DNA of 64,000 nucleotides from Chromobacterium alticapitis (GTDB lineage: Bacteria; Pseudomonadota; Gammaproteobacteria; Burkholderiales; Chromobacteriaceae). A program made the translations under genes and the position numbers. The DNA is taken from positions 1-64,000 of the forward strand of contig NZ_PQWB01000007.1 of assembly GCF_002924365.1 (NCBI RefSeq), read 5' to 3'. The notes beneath the pieces are model-generated. The model had not been told where the DNA came from, did not search any database, and saw nothing but the letters and a program-made list of their open reading frames with translations. This document shows positions 44,148-53,264 of the stretch, piece by piece (the stretch's first letter is position 1; every line of letters begins with the position of its first letter).

Positions 44148-45104
44148 ATGAAAACAATGCCCTCGCCCGACAACCTGCTGGCCTTCGACGCGCTGGCGCG
44201 CGCGGGCAGCTTCACCGCCGCAGCCGAGCTGCTGGGCAGCCACAAGAGCCTGGTCAGCGCGCGCATCAAGGAGCTGGAACGGGAAATGGGCGCGGCGCTG
44301 GTCTTGCGCAGCACGCGCCGGGTGGCGCTGACCGAGGCCGGCGAAAGACTGCGGCCTCACGCCGCGCGCTTGCGGGAAACGGTGGCGCAGGCGCGGATGG
44401 CGGTGGACGAGACGCAGAGCGACCTGGCCGGCCCGCTGACCATCAGCACCACCTCGTCTTTGGCCCAATACGTGCTGGGTTCGGCGCTCAGCGAGATGGC
44501 GGCCGTCTATCCGGCGCTGAAATTGTCATTGCAGGTGAACAACCGCCTGCAAGACCCGGTGGCGGACGTGCTGGATTTCTGCCTGCGCTCGGCGCGCTCG
44601 CACAAGGTGCATGACGAGAGCCTGGTGGCGCGGCTGGCCGGCTATGCCAGCGAAAATCTGTACGCCTCGCCGGCCTATCTCGCGCGGCATGCGCCCATCC
44701 GGCAACCGGAAGACCTGGCCACGCACCGGCTGCTGGTGATGGAGTCCGAGCAAACGGGCGGCCTGCTGCTGAAAAGGGGGGAGCAGCTATTGCGCCAGCC
44801 CATCTCCGCCCAGCTTTATCTGGATCACTACCCGCTGCGCGCGGAACTCGCGCTGGCCGGCCATGGCATCACCCTGCTGGCCGATTATTCCGTGCAGCGG
44901 CACCTGGCGCGCGGCGAGCTGGTGCAGGTGCTGCCGGAATGGTGCTGCGATTATTGGCCCATCTACCTGGTGCATCCCTTCCGCACGCCCTTGAGCTGCA
45001 AGTACCAGACCTTCATCGACTTCGTGCTGCCGCGCGTGGCCGCGGCCTTGCCGGAAAACCGCCGCCAAGCCGATCACGAGGGCCGCGCCAGCAGCACCCG
45101 GTAA
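44148..45104 (+). CDS. LysR-family regulator
   Basis: This 318-residue LysR regulator has HTH region GSFTAAAELLGSHKSLVSAR (about residues 19-38) and a periplasmic-binding-like effector domain. The C-terminal block VLPEWCCDYWPIYLVHP is typical of the CrgA-type group. The ATG at 44148 is chosen because the HTH begins close after it. Its 3' end overlaps the convergent LysR gene by 31 bases. The target is unknown; no divergent gene is adjacent. Confidence 0.85.
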   Translation: MKTMPSPDNLLAFDALARAGSFTAAAELLGSHKSLVSARIKELEREMGAALVLRSTRRVALTEAGERLRPHAARLRETVAQARMAVDETQSDLAGPLTISTTSSLAQYVLGSALSEMAAVYPALKLSLQVNNRLQDPVADVLDFCLRSARSHKVHDESLVARLAGYASENLYASPAYLARHAPIRQPEDLATHRLLVMESEQTGGLLLKRGEQLLRQPISAQLYLDHYPLRAELALAGHGITLLADYSVQRHLARGELVQVLPEWCCDYWPIYLVHPFRTPLSCKYQTFIDFVLPRVAAALPENRRQADHEGRASSTR

Positions 45105-45982
45105 AACTCGACGAAGGCGCGCGCGGCGGCCGGCGCGTGGCGGCCCGGCGGAAACACCGCGTAGACGCCGCCCTTGGGCAAGGTCCATTGCGGCAGCAGA
45201 TGGATCAGCCGGCCCTGGCGGATATCTTCCTGCACGCTGAGCGAGTCCATCACCGATAGGCCGGCGCCGGCCAATAGCAGCGCGCGTAAAGAGGCGCCGG
45301 AGTCCACCTTGATCCTCCCGCGCATCCGCACCGTCTCCTCCGCGCCGTCCGCGCCGGAGAAACGCCAGGTCAGCGGCGTTTTCAGCAAGGTCAGCGCCAC
45401 CCAGTCGTGTTCCGCCAACGCGCCCGGATGGGCAGGCGCGCCGCGCTCGCGCAGATAAGCCGGCGACGCCACCAGCTGCTGGGCGAACTCGCCCAGCTTC
45501 AGCGCGCGCAGCGAGGAGTCGCGCAGCGTGCCCAGGCGTATGCCCAGGTCCATCCCTTCCGCCACCAGATCCACCATGCGGTCCACCGCGTGCAGCTCCA
45601 GTTGCAAGCCGGGATGTTGGCGGATGAACTGGGTGGCCGCCGGCGCGACCGACTCCGCCATATGGCTGACCGGCGCGGTCAGCCGCAACACGCCGGATAG
45701 CTCGGCCGCGCCATGGCCGGCCTGCAGCAGCGCGTCGCGCAAGGCCGCCAGCGCCGGCTGCGCGTCCAGGTACAAGGCCTGGCCGGCCTCGGTCAGCTTT
45801 ACCCGCCGCGTGGTGCGGGTGAACAGCGCGCTGCCCAGTTGCGCCTCCAGCCGTCCCACCTGCAGGCTGACATTGGCCTTGGTCATGCCCAGCCGCTCGG
45901 CGGCGGCGGTGAAGCCTCCGGCCTCCGCCACCGCAACGAAGATCTGCAGCCCTTCCAGATTGTTCTCTACGCCTCTCGCCAT
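45074..45982 (-). CDS. LysR-family regulator divergent from an NAD(P)-binding oxidoreductase
   Basis: This 302-residue LysR regulator of the CrgA type has HTH GGFTAAAERLGMTKANVSLQ, then RTTRRVKLTEAG. The effector domain contains DRMVDLVAEGMDLGIRLGTL. It is transcribed away from the oxidoreductase gene at 46117 across a 134-base gap and probably regulates it. An in-frame TTG exists at 45994, but the ATG at 45982 is preferred. It converges and overlaps with the LysR gene at 44148. Confidence 0.85.
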   Translation of the reverse strand: MARGVENNLEGLQIFVAVAEAGGFTAAAERLGMTKANVSLQVGRLEAQLGSALFTRTTRRVKLTEAGQALYLDAQPALAALRDALLQAGHGAAELSGVLRLTAPVSHMAESVAPAATQFIRQHPGLQLELHAVDRMVDLVAEGMDLGIRLGTLRDSSLRALKLGEFAQQLVASPAYLRERGAPAHPGALAEHDWVALTLLKTPLTWRFSGADGAEETVRMRGRIKVDSGASLRALLLAGAGLSVMDSLSVQEDIRQGRLIHLLPQWTLPKGGVYAVFPPGRHAPAAARAFVEFYRVLLARPS

Positions 45983-46116
45983 ATCAACTGTCAATTTTTA
46001 GATAACAATCAATTATGGTTTGAGGCGTTTATCGAATCAATCGAAAAGCGCATCATGCACTCCATCAGCGCTGCGACACGGCGCTTCAACCGGATTTCAA
46101 GTCAAGGAGTTACACC

Positions 46117-46755
46117 ATGAAAATCGCACTGATCGGCGCCAGCGGCTATGTCGGTTCCGCCCTGTTGAAAGAAGCCCTGTCCCGCGGCCACCACGTCACC
46201 GCGCTGGTGTCCCGCCCGGAACGCATAGAAGCGCAAGCCAACCTGGCCGCCGCCAAGGTCGACGTGCAGGACAGCGCCGCGCTGGCTGAACAACTGAAAG
46301 GCTTCGACGCCGTGCTCAGCGCCTTCAGCGGCCACGCCCAGGCCGAGCAGTTCGATTACTTCGTCAAAGGCATCCGTTCCATCATCGCCGCGGCCAAAGC
46401 CGCGCAAGCGCCGCGCCTGCTGGTGGTCGGCGGCGCCGGCAGCCTGGAAGTGGCCCCCGGCGTGCAGCTGGTGGATACCCCGGAATTCCCGGAGCAATGG
46501 AAGGCCTCGGCGCTGGGCGCGCGCGAAGCGCTGAACCTGCTGCGCGCCGAAACCGAGCTGGACTGGACGCTGCTGAGCCCGTCGGCCATGCTGCAGCCGG
46601 GCCTGCGCACCGGCCAGTTCCGCCTGGGCCAGGACCAGTTGCTGGTCAACGCCGCCGGCAACAGCCACATCTCGGTGGAAGACTACGCCGTGGCCATGAT
46701 CGATGAGCTGGAAAAGGCCGAACACCGCCGCAGCCGCTTCACCGTGGGTTACTAA
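46117..46755 (+). CDS. NAD(P)-binding oxidoreductase (NmrA/SDR-like)
   Basis: This 212-residue atypical short SDR has the nucleotide-binding motif GASGYVGSALL near the N-terminus, then FDAVLSAFSG, VVGGAGSLEVAPGVQLVDTP and TLLSPSAMLQPGLRTG. It matches the small YwnB/CsbB-like group, whose members include NAD(P)H-flavin oxidoreductases. It has AAGGAG before the start and is divergent from a LysR gene. The substrate is unknown. Confidence 0.85.
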   Translation: MKIALIGASGYVGSALLKEALSRGHHVTALVSRPERIEAQANLAAAKVDVQDSAALAEQLKGFDAVLSAFSGHAQAEQFDYFVKGIRSIIAAAKAAQAPRLLVVGGAGSLEVAPGVQLVDTPEFPEQWKASALGAREALNLLRAETELDWTLLSPSAMLQPGLRTGQFRLGQDQLLVNAAGNSHISVEDYAVAMIDELEKAEHRRSRFTVGY

Positions 46756-47073
46756 GCGACTTGCGCCACGTCGCTGCATAGCAGGACCGCTCGTCGAAGG
46801 CTCAATGTTCATACGGCGCCCCACTCCCCCTTCAGGTCGCGCCATTCGAAAAGTTGAGGGCAAGGTCTTAAGCTGGCGTTTGTTTGAGGCGCGCGACGCT
46901 AGCGCGCGCCGAGTTCGCCAGCGCCTTGGCCTCGACTTTTCGGATGGGAATTCGCGACCTGCGAGGCGGCCTGGAGTTGCAAGAGGGCTGGCCGCACAGC
47001 CCTCTTGCCCGTCTGCGGGCGGAACCGCACCTTAAATCATCGTCCGCGCAGCGGACTCCGCAAATCAAAAAAT
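46756..47073. repeat. Gene-free gap with nested inverted repeats
   Basis: Two imperfect arms, CATTCGAAAAGTTGAGGGCAA (46843-46866) and CGCCTTGGCCTCGACTTTTC (46922-46947), face each other. A perfect pair GCAAGAGGGCT and AGCCCTCTTGC (46979-46989 with 46998-47008) follows, and GTCCGC-GCA-GCGGAC lies at about 47042-47056. No coding sequence is supported. It may contain a small repetitive element. Confidence 0.5.
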
Positions 47074-47105
47074 AATGCCGCTCATTGACTGGCATGAGCG
47101 GCATT
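47074..47105. terminator. Terminator downstream of the chemoreceptor gene
   Basis: AATGCCGCTCA pairs with TGAGCGGCATT over 11 bp with a 10-base loop. A and T runs on both sides fit termination of the minus-strand chemoreceptor gene. Confidence 0.75.
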
Positions 47106-47132
47106 TTCCTTGGCACAGCGGGCCAACCAGAC

Positions 47133-49067
47133 TTACAGCTTGAACCGCCCCACCACCTGCTCCAGCGACTGCGACAGCTGCTCCAGATCCGCCACCACCT
47201 GGCCGGCGCGGCCGATCTCGGCGTCGGAGCGCGAGGCCTGGTTGGACATCTGCTCGGCCGTGCGCGCCATGTCTTCCGTCGCCTTGGACTGCTCGCTGGC
47301 CGCGTCGCGGATTTCCGCCGCTTGGCGCACCACCAGCCGCATGCTGGTCTGGATTTCGGAAATCTGGCGCTGCGCCTCTTCCGCCAGTTGCACGCCGCCC
47401 TGCACCGCGCCATAGGTCTGGGCCACGCGTTCTCGCGCCTGGCCGGAGCCCTGCTGCATGCCGCCGACCATATCGTCGATTTCCACCGTGGCCTGGCTGG
47501 TGCGTTCCGCCAGCTTGCGCACCTCGTCCGCCACCACGGCGAAGCCGCGGCCCTGCTCGCCGGCGCGGGCGGCTTCGATCGCCGCGTTCAGCGCCAACAG
47601 ATTGGTTTGATCGGCGATGTCCTTGATCACGCCGGCTATGCTGCCCACCTGGGCCGAACGGCGCTCCAGCTCTTCCATCACCGTCTTCACCTCGTCCATG
47701 GACGCGGCGACGGAGCCGATTTCCACGCTGACCTTGCCCACCGCGTCGGCGCTTTGCGCGGACAGCGCGCCGGCCTGCTGCACCGCCTCGGCCGTGCCGT
47801 GGCAATTGCCGGCGATGTGGCTGACGCTGACCGACAGCTGCTCGATGGTGGCGGCGGTGGTTTCGCTGAGGTCCGCGTTGTAGCGCGAGCCGGCGGACAG
47901 GCTTTGCGTCATGCGCGTCAGCTCGCCGGCGCTGCGATGCAGCTGGCCGCTCTGCTCGCGCACTTGCAGGAACATGGCGCGCAATTGCTCCATGAAGCGG
48001 TTGAAGGCCTCGGCCACCTGGCCGGTCTCGTCGCGGCTGGCCACCGGCAGGCGCATGCTCAAATCCCCTTGGCCTGAGCTCAGCGAGCGCATGGCGTTGC
48101 GCAGTTCCACCAGCGGACGGCTGATGAAGCCGGACACCCACCAGATCAACAACAGAGACAGCGCCAGCGCCACCGCGTCCACGCCCATCACCAAGGCCGT
48201 GGTGCGGCTTACCGCGCCATAGACTTCATCCGGGTCCATCTCCACCACCGCGAACCAATCGGCATTCGGCATATAACTGGAAACGGCCAGGCGCGGACCG
48301 TCCGGGCCATTGAAATGCACCAGGTTGAAGCCGTTCTTGTTCAACAGCTGCGGCGCCGCGTCGGCCATGCCCGGCAGGCCGGCCAACATGGTTTTCTTCT
48401 GCATCAAAGCCGGGTCGCGGTGCAGGCGCACCTGGCCGGAAGCATCCACCACGTAGACCTGGCCATGCTCGCCCACCGCCATCTTGCGCACGCGCTCGGC
48501 CATCTGGGTCACATCGAAACCCAGCGCCGCCACCGCGCGATGGCCGGGCTTGTCCTTGTTGGCCAGCACATTGACGAACATCATCACCTGCTGCTTGCCA
48601 GTTTCCGAGCCCAGGGTGAACTGGCTTTCGCGGCCGGAGGCGAGGAAATCGGCCAGCCACTTGTCGTTGCCCTTAGGGTCAGCCTTGACCGTGCCGTGGT
48701 CGATGTAGATGTTCAGCGTCGCCTCGGAGGTCCAGGAAATAATGGCCGCGCCCGAGGTTTGCATCAGCGCCTTGGCGTAATGCTGCCAGGCCGCCACGCC
48801 GGACTCCGGCTCGCCGGCGGCGGTCCAGTCCAGGAGATAGGTGTTGGCCGCCATCTGGCGCGTCTGGCTCAGCGGCAGCAAGATGGACGCGTCCAGCTCG
48901 TTGCGGATGGACTCCACCGTGGCCTTCAGCTCGTACTGCTCCAGCCGCTCGGTCAACGCGGACTTGAACATATGGGAGGACACTGCGCCGGTGATGGCCA
49001 GCGAGACGAGCAGGATCAGCGCGACGCTGACCAGGATTTTCTGTTTGACCGACCAGTTCTTGAACAT
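47133..49067 (-). CDS. Methyl-accepting chemotaxis protein
   Basis: This 644-residue transmembrane chemoreceptor has a first membrane segment at about residues 9-30 ([20 protein letters not shown]). A periplasmic dCache-type sensor domain extends to about residue 280. The second membrane segment lies near residue 290, followed by a HAMP domain. The cytoplasmic signalling domain carries the conserved hairpin [16 protein letters not shown] and [18 protein letters not shown]. It signals to CheA/CheW. No chemotaxis genes are adjacent and the ligand is unknown. Confidence 0.93.
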   Translation of the reverse strand: MFKNWSVKQKILVSVALILLVSLAITGAVSSHMFKSALTERLEQYELKATVESIRNELDASILLPLSQTRQMAANTYLLDWTAAGEPESGVAAWQHYAKALMQTSGAAIISWTSEATLNIYIDHGTVKADPKGNDKWLADFLASGRESQFTLGSETGKQQVMMFVNVLANKDKPGHRAVAALGFDVTQMAERVRKMAVGEHGQVYVVDASGQVRLHRDPALMQKKTMLAGLPGMADAAPQLLNKNGFNLVHFNGPDGPRLAVSSYMPNADWFAVVEMDPDEVYGAVSRTTALVMGVDAVALALSLLLIWWVSGFISRPLVELRNAMRSLSSGQGDLSMRLPVASRDETGQVAEAFNRFMEQLRAMFLQVREQSGQLHRSAGELTRMTQSLSAGSRYNADLSETTAATIEQLSVSVSHIAGNCHGTAEAVQQAGALSAQSADAVGKVSVEIGSVAASMDEVKTVMEELERRSAQVGSIAGVIKDIADQTNLLALNAAIEAARAGEQGRGFAVVADEVRKLAERTSQATVEIDDMVGGMQQGSGQARERVAQTYGAVQGGVQLAEEAQRQISEIQTSMRLVVRQAAEIRDAASEQSKATEDMARTAEQMSNQASRSDAEIGRAGQVVADLEQLSQSLEQVVGRFKL

Positions 49068-49339
49068 CTTGCTGGCTTCCTGACTTTGAAGAAATGGGGC
49101 AAAGCCCGGCGACCCCGCGCGCCGGACGGAACAAGGGCAGGCTGCGGCGAAACCGGCTCAGCCGTCCGCCATCATGCGCCTGCCCACAGCCGGCGATGCT
49201 GAGCCGGATCAAGTCCAGGGATAGACCTTGAACTCATACCGCCGGAATAACGGCGGCAATTGTAACAAGGCCGTACAACATCAAGCTGAATATTTTCAAG
49301 TAAATATCTTCATGTTGAACAATTACCACACTGCCCAGC

Positions 49340-49846
49340 TCAGCCCAGGCGGCGCGCCGGCTCGCTGTCGTGCAGATAACGGGTATAGATGTCGCGCGGC
49401 GGCTGGACGCCGCAGTCGGCCAAGATCCTGCCCACCGCGCCGCGGTGGTAGCCGCCGTGGGTGATCACCTGCAGCAGCATCTCGGCGCGGCTCATGCGGC
49501 CGCGGTCGCCGTCGGTGAAGGCAAAGTCTATCGCCTCTGCCAATTCCGCCTCTGTCAGGCCTGAGACGTAGGCTAGATACCAGGCGTCGGTTTCGCGCGC
49601 GGCGGCCAGCAGCGCCGCCAGCTCCGGCGTGTCCGGCGTATTGGTGGCGGCGTAACCGTGCGGCTGGCCGGTCAGGTTGCCGCGGAAAATCCGGTCCACC
49701 ACGTGGATGTGGTTGAGGATGCGGATGGCCAGATGGCGCCGGTCCGGATGGGCGGCGCCGTCCAGCAAGGCCAGTTGCGCGTACAACTCCTCATCGGCCC
49801 AGGATTTGTAGCGGAACAGCGAGGGAAACAGGTCGGGAAAGCTCAT
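49340..49846 (-). CDS. DinB family protein
   Basis: This 168-residue four-helix-bundle protein of the DinB superfamily has metal-ligand histidines in NHIHVVDRIF (near residue 47) and in THGGYHRGAVGRIL (near residue 134), the usual three-histidine arrangement. Functions of this family range from bacillithiol-type thiol transfer to unknown. Spacing and context give no operon partner. The ATG at 49846 is followed by SFPDLFPSLFRYKSWADE, typical of the family. Confidence 0.85.
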   Translation of the reverse strand: MSFPDLFPSLFRYKSWADEELYAQLALLDGAAHPDRRHLAIRILNHIHVVDRIFRGNLTGQPHGYAATNTPDTPELAALLAAARETDAWYLAYVSGLTEAELAEAIDFAFTDGDRGRMSRAEMLLQVITHGGYHRGAVGRILADCGVQPPRDIYTRYLHDSEPARRLG

Positions 49847-49900
49847 CGGCGGCGGCCTTTCGCGCCGGGCGTCGCCGGCAGGAGTCAGGCCGCCATTGTG

Positions 49901-50521
49901 TCACGCCGCCTTGCCGCCGTCATGCGCGCCATAGGCGCGCAAGAATGTATCTATAGCCGATGCCACCCAAGCCGGCCGCTTTTCTTGGGGCGCCAGCTGG
50001 TCCACCAGGCCAGTGATCATCGCCACCTGGCATTCCGCGTGCAATAGGCCATGAAAATGCATGGCGGCCGTCCACGGCTCAGCCTCTCGCAGGCGGCCGG
50101 CCCGCATTTCCGCCGCCATGAAATCCGCCAGCTTGCCCCAGCCCACCTTGGGGCCGTTTTCGTAAAACAGCAGCCCCACTTCGGAGCGGCTGCCGCTGCC
50201 CATCACGATGGCGCGCAGCGCGCGCAGCTCGGGGCTGAACAGATTGTCCAGATACGCCTCGCCGAAGTCCTGCAGCACGGCGGGCAAGTCCCCGCCCGGC
50301 ACTAGCTTGACGTAGACCTTGGACATTTCGCCCGCCAAACAGGACATCACATCCAGAAACAACGCTTCCTTGGACGAGAAGTAGTTGTACAGCGTGGCCT
50401 TGGAGCCCCCGGCCCGCGTGGAAATCTCCGACATCGACGCCGCCTCGTAGCCGCGCTCCAGGAACACTTCGGTCGCCGCGGCGACGATCGCCTGACGCTT
50501 GCTTTCGCTTTTTGTACGCAT
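49901..50521 (-). CDS. TetR-family repressor of the second tripartite pump
   Basis: This 206-residue TetR regulator has HTH region ATEVFLERGYEAASMSEIST followed by AGGSKATLYNYFSSKEALFL (about residues 15-60) and a C-terminal ligand domain. The ATG at 50521 is preferred to the GTG at 50527. It is divergent from the NodT-HlyD-DHA2 operon. Palindromic operators in the shared gap strongly suggest it represses both itself and the pump. Confidence 0.88.
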   Translation of the reverse strand: MRTKSESKRQAIVAAATEVFLERGYEAASMSEISTRAGGSKATLYNYFSSKEALFLDVMSCLAGEMSKVYVKLVPGGDLPAVLQDFGEAYLDNLFSPELRALRAIVMGSGSRSEVGLLFYENGPKVGWGKLADFMAAEMRAGRLREAEPWTAAMHFHGLLHAECQVAMITGLVDQLAPQEKRPAWVASAIDTFLRAYGAHDGGKAA

Positions 50522-50532
50522 ACCCACCCTTA

Positions 50533-50549
50533 AACTGAACGGTTCAGTT
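50533..50549. promoter_or_regulatory. TetR operator palindrome, site 1
   Basis: AACTGAAC-G-GTTCAGTT is a perfect 17-bp palindrome 12 bases upstream of the tetR start codon and 10 bases before the pump -35. A related site, AACTGTACGGTACGGT on the minus strand, occurs at 50591-50606. Confidence 0.75.
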
Positions 50550-50558
50550 CAATTTTAC

Positions 50559-50587
50559 TTGACTTGTAAACCAACTGACAATATAAC
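50559..50587 (+). promoter_or_regulatory. Promoter of the second tripartite pump operon
   Basis: TTGACT at 50559-50564 and TATAAC at 50582-50587 are separated by 17 bases, a near-consensus sigma-70 promoter. The second operator-like site lies directly downstream, over the expected start of transcription. Confidence 0.75.
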
Positions 50588-50590
50588 CAT

Positions 50591-50606
50591 ACCGTACCGT
50601 ACAGTT
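50591..50606. promoter_or_regulatory. TetR operator-like site 2
   Basis: Reading the minus strand, AACTGTACGGTACGGT matches the perfect site-1 sequence AACTGAACGGTTCAGT at 13 of 16 positions. It covers the predicted transcription start of the pump operon. Confidence 0.5.
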
Positions 50607-50633
50607 AAAACAAACAGCCTCCGGATAGAGACC

Positions 50634-52082
50634 ATGAGAAACCCTAATTTTCCGCCGCGCGCGCTGCCGGCCGCCGGCCTGTTGGCCGCGCTGGCTCTGC
50701 TCGGCGGCTGCGCCGCCGTACCCGACATGGGGCCGGCGCCGCAAATCAAACCGCTGCAACAATACCAGAATACGCAAAGCCTGCCCTCTGAGCAGGGGCA
50801 ATGGGCCCATGCGCAATGGTGGCGCAAATACGGCGACGCGCAGCTGGACCGGCTGGTGGAAGAAGCGCTGAGCCAGGCGCCCGACCTCGCCGCCGCCCGC
50901 GCCCGCGTCGAGCGCGCCGAGGGCCAAGCCCAGCAAGCCGGCGCCGCCCAATGGCCCGGCGTGGAACTGAACGCCTCCAACAGCCGCAACAAACAGAGCT
51001 ACAACAACGGCGTGCCGGCGGCTTTCGTGCCGCAAGGCTTCAACAACGCCGCCCGCGCCACGCTGGACTTCAGTTACGAGCTGGATTTCTGGGGCAAGAA
51101 CCGCGCCGCCGTCGCCGCCGCCACCTCGGAACTGACCGCCGCCCGCGCCGACGCGGCCCAGGCTCGCCTGATGCTGACCGCTTCGCTGGCCGCCGGCTAC
51201 GCCGAACTGGCCCGGCTGTTCGACGAGCGCGACGCCGCCTCCCAGGCGCTGGACGTGCGCGGCCACACCGTGGCGCTGCTGCGCGAACGGCGGCAGCAAG
51301 GCATGGAAACGCTGGGCAGCGTCCGCCAGGCGGAGTCGCGCGAAGCCGCCGCCCGCGCCGACCTGGCCGCCGCCGACGAGAGCATCGCGCTGCAACGCCA
51401 TAGCCTGGCGGCGCTGATGGGCGCCGGGCCGGACCGCGGCCTAGCCATCGCCCGCCCCGCCGCCAATCTGTTTCGCGAGCAGCGGCTCCCGGCCACGCTG
51501 GCGGCGGACCTGCTGGGCCGCCGACCGGATCTGGCAGCCGCCCGTCTCCGCGCCGAAGCCGCGGCCAAGCGCATCGACGCCGCCCAGGCCCAGTTCTATC
51601 CCAACATCAATCTCACCGCCTTCGTCGGCGCCCAGTCCTTGGGGCTGGGATTGTTCGACAAGGCTGGTTCCGGCATAGCCGGCTTCGGCCCGGCCATCAG
51701 CCTGCCCATCTTCCGCGGCGGCCAACTGCAAGGCCAATACCGAGCCGCGCGCGGCGATTACGACGCCGCCGTGGCCAGCTACGACGCGGTCTTGAGCCAG
51801 GCCTTGCGCGAAACGGCGGACGCCGTGGCCAGCCAGGCCTCGCTGACGCCGCAGCTGGAACAGCGCCGGCTGGCGCTGCAAACCGCGGACGAGGCCTACC
51901 GCGTCAGCCAGAACCGCTACCAGGGCGGACTGGCCAACTACCTGGACGTGCTGAACGCCGAAGACGGCGTGATCGCCGCCCGCCGCAGCCTGGCCGCGCT
52001 GGAAACCCGCCGCTTCACCCTGGACATCGCCCTGATCAAGGCTCTGGGCGGCGGCTACCAAGAAACCGAACCCGCCCGCTGA
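50634..52082 (+). CDS. NodT-family outer-membrane efflux lipoprotein (second pump)
   Basis: This 482-residue outer-membrane channel has a lipoprotein signal ending LGGC (Cys26). The mature part has two OEP repeats with LDFSYELDFWGKNRAAV and LLGRRPDLAAARLRAEAAA. It closely parallels the protein at 2767-4176. The ATG at 50634 gives the intact signal peptide; the frame upstream runs through the promoter and is not used. It begins the operon continued by the adaptor and the exporter. Confidence 0.92.
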   Translation: MRNPNFPPRALPAAGLLAALALLGGCAAVPDMGPAPQIKPLQQYQNTQSLPSEQGQWAHAQWWRKYGDAQLDRLVEEALSQAPDLAAARARVERAEGQAQQAGAAQWPGVELNASNSRNKQSYNNGVPAAFVPQGFNNAARATLDFSYELDFWGKNRAAVAAATSELTAARADAAQARLMLTASLAAGYAELARLFDERDAASQALDVRGHTVALLRERRQQGMETLGSVRQAESREAAARADLAAADESIALQRHSLAALMGAGPDRGLAIARPAANLFREQRLPATLAADLLGRRPDLAAARLRAEAAAKRIDAAQAQFYPNINLTAFVGAQSLGLGLFDKAGSGIAGFGPAISLPIFRGGQLQGQYRAARGDYDAAVASYDAVLSQALRETADAVASQASLTPQLEQRRLALQTADEAYRVSQNRYQGGLANYLDVLNAEDGVIAARRSLAALETRRFTLDIALIKALGGGYQETEPAR

Positions 52083-52114
52083 GGCGCCGGCAAACCACAC
52101 AAGGACTACCCACC

Positions 52115-53257
52115 ATGAGCGAAAACGTACAAGCCCTGCCGGCCTCAGAAGCGCCCGCCGCCGCCGGCCGTCCCCTGCAACGCAAAAAACTGTTCACGCT
52201 GCTGTTCGGCATCGTGGCTGCGGCAGCCATCGGCTACGGCGGCTACTGGACGCTGGTCGGCTCCCATCACGTCAGCACCGACAACGCCTATGTCGCCGCC
52301 GAGATCGCCCAGCTCACGCCGGAAGTGGCCGGCACCATCAAGGAAGTCAAAGTCGTCGACACCCAGCCGGTGAAGGCCGGCGACGTGCTGGTGGTGCTGA
52401 ACGACAGCGACGCCAAGCTCGCGCTGGCCCAGGCCGAGGCCGACCTCGCCCGCGCCGAGCGCCGGGTGCAGGGCTATTTCGCCAACGACGAGGGCCTGAG
52501 CGCCCAGACCCAGGCGCGCAGCGCCGATCAGGCCCGCAGCGCCGCCCAGCTGTCCGCCGCCCGCGCCGACCTGGAACGCGCCCAACTCGACCTGCAACGC
52601 CGCCAGGCGCTGGCGAAGAGCGGCTCGGTGTCCGGCGAGGAGCTGAGCAACGCGCAAAACGCCTTCGCCACCGCCTCGGCCAGCCTGAAGGCCGCCGAGG
52701 CCGCCAGCCAGCAAAGCGCGGCCAATTACCGCGCCGCCGTCGGCAGCCTGAAAGCCAACCAGACGCTGACCGCCGACACCACGGTGGATAACAACCCGGA
52801 AGTGACGCTGGCGCGCGCCAAGCGCGACCAAGCCAAGCTGGACCTCGCGCGCACAGTGATCCGCGCCCAGGTGGACGGCGTGGTGGCCAAGCGCCAGGCC
52901 CAGGTGGGCCAGCGGGTGCAGTCCGGCACGCCGCTGATGTCGGTGGTGCCGCTGCAAAACGCCCACGTCGACGCCAATTTCAAGGAAGTGCAGTTGAGCA
53001 AGGTCCGCGTCGGCCAGCCGGTGGAGCTGACCGCCGACCTCTACGGCGGCAAGGTGGTCTACCACGGCAAAGTGGCCGGCCTGTCCGGCGGCTCCGGCTC
53101 CGCCTTCGCGATGATTCCGGCGCAGAACGCCACCGGCAACTGGATCAAGGTGGTGCAGCGGCTGCCGGTGCGCATCGCGCTGGACCCGGCCGAGCTGAAG
53201 GCGCACCCGCTGCAAGTGGGGCTGTCGATGGAAGCCACCATAGACGTCAGCGAGTGA
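52115..53257 (+). CDS. HlyD/EmrA-type membrane-fusion protein (second pump)
   Basis: This 380-residue periplasmic adaptor has one N-terminal membrane segment (about residues 27-48), then STDNAYVAAEIAQLTPEVAG, a helical hairpin and AQVDGVVAKRQAQVGQRVQS. LYGGKVVYHGKV is identical to the block in the first adaptor. It links the NodT channel to the DHA2 exporter. It is longer in the helical hairpin, with ANQTLTADTTVDNNPEV before the second lipoyl half. Confidence 0.93.
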   Translation: MSENVQALPASEAPAAAGRPLQRKKLFTLLFGIVAAAAIGYGGYWTLVGSHHVSTDNAYVAAEIAQLTPEVAGTIKEVKVVDTQPVKAGDVLVVLNDSDAKLALAQAEADLARAERRVQGYFANDEGLSAQTQARSADQARSAAQLSAARADLERAQLDLQRRQALAKSGSVSGEELSNAQNAFATASASLKAAEAASQQSAANYRAAVGSLKANQTLTADTTVDNNPEVTLARAKRDQAKLDLARTVIRAQVDGVVAKRQAQVGQRVQSGTPLMSVVPLQNAHVDANFKEVQLSKVRVGQPVELTADLYGGKVVYHGKVAGLSGGSGSAFAMIPAQNATGNWIKVVQRLPVRIALDPAELKAHPLQVGLSMEATIDVSE

Positions 53258-53264
53258 GGCCCTC

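Noticed and set aside
44148-45104. Overlap of two convergent LysR genes as a sign of a sequence error
   Set aside because: Both proteins have normal LysR lengths and C-terminal blocks; a 31-base tail-to-tail overlap is not unusual.
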